Shown: positions 6,573-8,160 of the stretch, one piece after another | Layout: each line of letters begins with the position of its first letter | Numbering within the stretch: the first letter of the stretch is position 1 | Assembly (NCBI GenBank): GCA_934167785.1 | Contig: CAKPLX010000050.1 | Coordinates: 1-8,160, forward strand | Direction: 5' to 3' | Length of the DNA stretch: 8,160 nt | Source of the DNA: an uncultured Bacilli bacterium | GTDB lineage: Bacteria > Bacillota_I > Bacilli_A > RF39 > UBA660 | Translations under genes and position numbers: made by a program | The notes under the pieces: model-generated | Databases searched by the model: none | What the model was told of the DNA's origin: nothing | Seen by the model: only the letters and a program-made list of their open reading frames with translations

Positions 6573-6585
6573 CCTGTAAAACAGG
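6573..6585. repeat. Short inverted repeat upstream of the HD gene, operator-like
   Basis: CCTGT and ACAGG flank AAA, a perfect 5-bp inverted repeat 50-62 bases upstream of the HD gene start. It lies where promoter elements for that gene should be, but I could not settle a -35/-10 pair. It may be an operator; it is short enough to arise by chance. Confidence 0.3.
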
Positions 6586-6617
6586 ATTACAAAAAATTAA
6601 TTAATAAATTATTAAAA

Positions 6618-6865
6618 TTATATAAATAATATATCATTATTCTTTGTAAAAGTAAAGAAAAATTCAATAATACTTAATCCAAATAAAATAATTTCTATTA
6701 CAATTAGTTCATATTTCATCAATATTAATGTAAAAATAGCACTTAATATTATTGTTTTATATATTCTTTATCTATTAGCTTAAATTTTTCATCTTTAAAA
6801 ATTGATTTGTATGTATTAACAATTTTTTTGTACTTTTCAAGTATTTTTCGCCCAAAGTTGAAATT
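6618..6865 (-). pseudogene. Possible frameshifted remnant of a small membrane protein gene
   Basis: On the minus strand one frame (6865-6749) reads NFNFGRKILEKYKKIVNTYK and on to FKLIDKEYIKQ-stop. A second frame takes over at the same point and reads IILSAIFTLILMKYELIVIE, then a second hydrophobic run and KNNDILFI-stop at 6618-6620. Adding one A to the AAAA run at 6755-6758 joins them into about 83 codons: a charged helical N-part followed by two hydrophobic segments. No start codon or ribosome binding site is present, and the 5' end overlaps the promoter of the plus-strand gene. I read this as a decayed gene piece. Low-complexity AT-rich DNA producing open frames by chance is a real alternative. 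Confidence 0.35.
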
Positions 6866-6886
6866 TTATGTAAAATATGATAGAAT
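6858..6886 (+). promoter_or_regulatory. Sigma-A promoter of the 209-aa gene
   Basis: TTGAAA (6858-6863), a 17-base spacer and TAGAAT (6881-6886), with TGA before the -10 (TGNTAGAAT, extended -10). The predicted start of transcription near 6893 leaves a leader of about 79 bases that contains nested inverted repeats. Confidence 0.75.
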
Positions 6887-6910
6887 TAAAATGTGACATA
6901 TTTTTTGTTG

Positions 6911-6964
6911 CCTTTGAAACCAAAAATTTCAGAGGCATAGTCCTCTGAACAATTAAAAGGAGGA
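6911..6964 (+). promoter_or_regulatory. Structured leader with mutually exclusive hairpins next to the ribosome binding site
   Basis: Three segments can pair in competing ways. Segment 1 CCTTTGAAA (6911-6919) pairs over 9 bases, one of them G-U, with segment 2 TTTCAGAGG (6927-6935). Segment 2 (6928-6935) also pairs perfectly over 8 bases with segment 3 CCTCTGAA (6942-6949). When free, TCCTC at 6941-6945 can pair with GAGGA (6960-6964) of the Shine-Dalgarno site. So pairing 1-2 could hide the ribosome site and pairing 2-3 could free it. The base pairing is visible; a switching role is inferred. Confidence 0.45.
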
Positions 6965-6971
6965 TAACATC

Positions 6972-7601
6972 ATGAAAAAACGAGTATACTATGAAGACCT
7001 GAAGGATATGCAAAAGTATATCGAGGGTTTTAACCCTGATGATTACGAAATCTGCTGCGAAAATACTGATCCTTCTATTGTCGAGTTTGCAAGAGACTAC
7101 TACGACAAACATTTACCTGTGGACGTGACTGCATGGATACGGGTAAATAAGCCTGATAAGAACCTGATTTATGCAAAAGGTCTCGAAGATCAGGTACGCT
7201 TTGTTCGTGGCCCTCTTTGCCACATGCTAATGTCGACTTACGAAGAATGGCACGACAATCCGCCACTGGTGATTTCTACCCATTATTCAAAATCGGTAAA
7301 ATTACCTGTGTTCCAGATTAACCTGGAAAAATATGGTATAGAGATGGTACTTCGGTACAATTTCTACGACTGGAAAATTTCAGTTAAATCTGATAAACCT
7401 CTGGACTTTGATTACATGGGTCTTTTTAACCCGAAGGAAGAGATTGCATCTGTTTACTGCGAGGGTTTTCCGAAGGATAAGGTTTATGGCAGTTATGAGC
7501 AGAGCCACTCACAATTCACAATCGAAATCGGTTCTCATTACGACTTGTACACTTTCATTTTCTTACTCAAGAACTACTTGGGTATCAAAAAAGAAGATTA
7601 A
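6972..7601 (+). CDS. Protein of unknown family, 209 aa
   Basis: I do not recognise a family. The product has no signal peptide or membrane segment and is rich in aromatic and acidic residues. Visible parts are an acidic helical N-terminus (VYYEDLKDMQKYIEGF), a central region with RFVRGPLCHMLMSTYEEWHD and several beta-like strands (FQINLEKYGIEMVLRYNFYD), and a C-terminal TFIFLLKNYLGI helix. It is probably a compact cytoplasmic protein. AGGAGG (6958-6963) lies 8 bases before the ATG. The gene stands alone between its own promoter and a strong terminator. Its third codon positions use C and G far more than the neighbouring genes do (GAC, TAC, CTG, CGT are frequent), suggesting a different origin. 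The gene is certainly real; function is open. Confidence 0.85.
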   Translation: MKKRVYYEDLKDMQKYIEGFNPDDYEICCENTDPSIVEFARDYYDKHLPVDVTAWIRVNKPDKNLIYAKGLEDQVRFVRGPLCHMLMSTYEEWHDNPPLVISTHYSKSVKLPVFQINLEKYGIEMVLRYNFYDWKISVKSDKPLDFDYMGLFNPKEEIASVYCEGFPKDKVYGSYEQSHSQFTIEIGSHYDLYTFIFLLKNYLGIKKED

Positions 7602-7613
7602 AAGGTACTTATT

Positions 7614-7648
7614 CCACCACAGCTATTGTTCTTCAATAGTTGTGGTGG
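7614..7648 (+). terminator. Strong Rho-independent terminator of the 209-aa gene
   Basis: A 15-bp stem (7614-7628 with 7634-7648, one G-U pair) closes the 5-base loop TTCTT and is followed by TTTATTTTTTAATTT. It begins 12 bases past the stop codon. Confidence 0.9.
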
Positions 7649-7661
7649 TTTATTTTTTAAT

Positions 7662-7886
7662 TTATCCAATACTTATATTATTAAATAAATATAAAGCTAC
7701 TTTATTTTGTTCTATTGTTTCCATTTCCATAAGTTTAGTCATCGCAAACATTACAAGTTTATATTTTCCAAAATTTATAAGTGTAGTTCTTTTTCTAAAA
7801 ATGTTATTATCTATTTCATTATCATTGTTGTCGAATATGCCATTTTTATATAAGTCATCACTAAACCAAATTAGAGATATAAACAT
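7662..7886 (-). CDS. Doubtful 74-aa open frame
   Basis: The predicted protein begins MFISLIWFSDDLYKNGIFDN and ends MEMETIEQNKVALYLFNNIS, with a soluble, mixed composition and no recognisable motif. There is no ribosome binding site before the ATG, an in-frame TAG lies 24 bases upstream, and no promoter or T-run terminator in the right direction is seen. It may be the tail of a decayed gene, since the C-terminal part reads like an amphipathic helix. Existence as an expressed gene is not supported beyond the open frame. Confidence 0.25.
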   Translation of the reverse strand: MFISLIWFSDDLYKNGIFDNNDNEIDNNIFRKRTTLINFGKYKLVMFAMTKLMEMETIEQNKVALYLFNNISIG

Positions 7887-7928
7887 TATTAGAATAATTG
7901 AAAACTAGAAAAGTAATGTTTTTTATAA

Positions 7929-8015
7929 TTACTCTATGTGGCTCAATACATGAGAAAATTCAAGTCTTTTATTTAACTTTTCCTCAAATCGTAATTCTTC
8001 TTTAATTATCTTCAT
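7929..8015 (-). CDS. Possible small peptide or gene fragment, 28 aa
   Basis: The frame encodes MKIIKEELRFEEKLNKRLEF and then SHVLSHIE before TAA. It has a charged amphipathic helix pattern with repeated Glu and Lys. AAAGGA lies about 11 bases before this ATG; an ATG at 8027 in the same frame would add four residues but has no spacing to its ribosome site. The piece looks like the N-terminus of a longer protein whose remainder is missing. It lies directly downstream of the tRNA terminator and no separate promoter is seen. Confidence 0.3.
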   Translation of the reverse strand: MKIIKEELRFEEKLNKRLEFSHVLSHIE

Positions 8016-8061
8016 TTCAAACACCATCCTTTCATTTAGTTTTTAGGATGATTGTTCGCAT

Positions 8062-8093
8062 AAAAAAAAATCAACCATTACTAATTGATTTTT
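8062..8093 (-). terminator. Rho-independent terminator of the tRNA-Leu transcript
   Basis: AAAAATCAA (8066-8074) pairs perfectly with TTGATTTTT (8085-8093) around a 10-base loop. On the minus strand it is followed by a run of T (8062-8070). It lies about 33 bases beyond the tRNA 3' end. The T-run on the plus side (TTTTTATAT) could allow weak termination in that direction too. Confidence 0.75.
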
Positions 8094-8098
8094 ATATC

Positions 8099-8118
8099 AT
8101 CTGTTAGTTCGAACAGAT
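8099..8118. repeat. Inverted repeat between the tRNA 3' end and its terminator
   Basis: ATCTGTT (8099-8105) and AACAGAT (8112-8118) are perfect 7-bp complements around a 6-base loop, 7 bases beyond the tRNA CCA. It would form a second hairpin in the tRNA trailer, possibly a processing signal. Confidence 0.5.
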
Positions 8119-8125
8119 ACGTCAT

Positions 8126-8160
8126 TGGTGCGGATGAAGGGACTCGAACCCCCACGCCGT
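8126..8160 (-). tRNA. tRNA-Leu, 3' part only
   Basis: Read on the minus strand, the last 35 bases end in CATCCGC, A, CCA: the 3' acceptor strand, discriminator and encoded CCA. Before them is a T arm, GGGGG TTCGAGT CCCTT, with two G-U pairs. The bases further 5' (ACGGCGT) match the end of the long variable arm of bacterial tRNA-Leu, and an acceptor of GCGGATG type is usual for that family. The anticodon lies outside the window, so tRNA-Leu is inferred from the variable arm and acceptor; a tRNA gene is certain. Confidence 0.8.

Noticed and set aside
6837..7266. Minus-strand frames opposite the start of the 209-aa gene
   Set aside because: They are antisense to a strongly supported gene and lack ribosome sites.
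7408..7908. Plus-strand 166-aa frame overlapping the end of the 209-aa gene
   Set aside because: It begins inside that gene in another frame, runs through a strong terminator, and has a Ser/Leu/Ile-rich antisense-like composition.
8099..8118. Inverted repeat beside the tRNA as a phage attachment site
   Set aside because: It is outside the tRNA, there is no matching direct repeat or integrase in the window, and a trailer hairpin explains it.

Overview
The window is AT-rich, Gram-positive-type DNA, most likely from a low-GC Firmicute (Clostridia-like, possibly a gut organism). The evidence is strong AGGAGG ribosome binding sites, consensus sigma-A promoters with 17-bp spacers, hairpin plus T-run terminators, a secreted glucosaminidase of the kind common in clostridia, and a tRNA-Leu with encoded CCA. 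The reading frames fit the standard bacterial code. No CRISPR array, insertion sequence, integrase or rRNA is visible.

Layout, left to right. (1) Bases 1-1419, minus strand: a secreted N-acetylglucosaminidase-like wall hydrolase with an SH3-like region and the start of a dockerin-type repeat, running off the left edge, with its own consensus promoter. (2) Bases 1598-2142, minus strand: a self-contained unit (promoter, leader with a perfect 10-bp inverted repeat, 127-aa unknown protein, terminator). (3) Bases 2181-4894, plus strand: a divergent two-gene operon. Its first gene is a three-domain fusion (NMN adenylyltransferase-like, degenerate Nudix, P-loop kinase of NadR/AAA_28 type). Its second is a DHH-DHHA2 phosphoesterase resembling family II inorganic pyrophosphatase, cut in two by an in-frame TAA. 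(4) Bases 4910-5639, minus strand: a class I glutamine-amidotransferase-fold hydrolase (peptidase C26 type) whose full-length frame has no ATG, GTG or TTG start at the expected position. (5) Bases 5690-6523, minus strand: a membrane-anchored HD-fold phosphohydrolase. (6) Bases 6524-6857: mostly non-coding, with what looks like a frameshifted remnant of a small membrane protein. (7) Bases 6858-7648, plus strand: another self-contained unit, a 209-aa protein of unknown family with a structured leader. (8) Bases 7649-8160: low-information DNA with two doubtful short minus-strand frames, then a terminator and the 3' end of a minus-strand tRNA-Leu.

The most interesting unit is the plus-strand operon. 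An adenylyltransferase that makes NAD from NMN and ATP releases pyrophosphate. A kinase domain could supply NMN from nicotinamide riboside, and a pyrophosphatase-like second gene could remove the pyrophosphate, giving a compact NAD salvage cassette. This is inference from domain content; substrates are not proven. At least three genes in the window show disabling or unusual changes (in-frame stop, missing start codon, frameshift), so the region is either eroding accessory DNA or carries sequence errors. The 209-aa gene, and less clearly the 127-aa gene and the fusion gene, look richer in G and C than their surroundings, which fits an acquired mosaic next to a tRNA gene.
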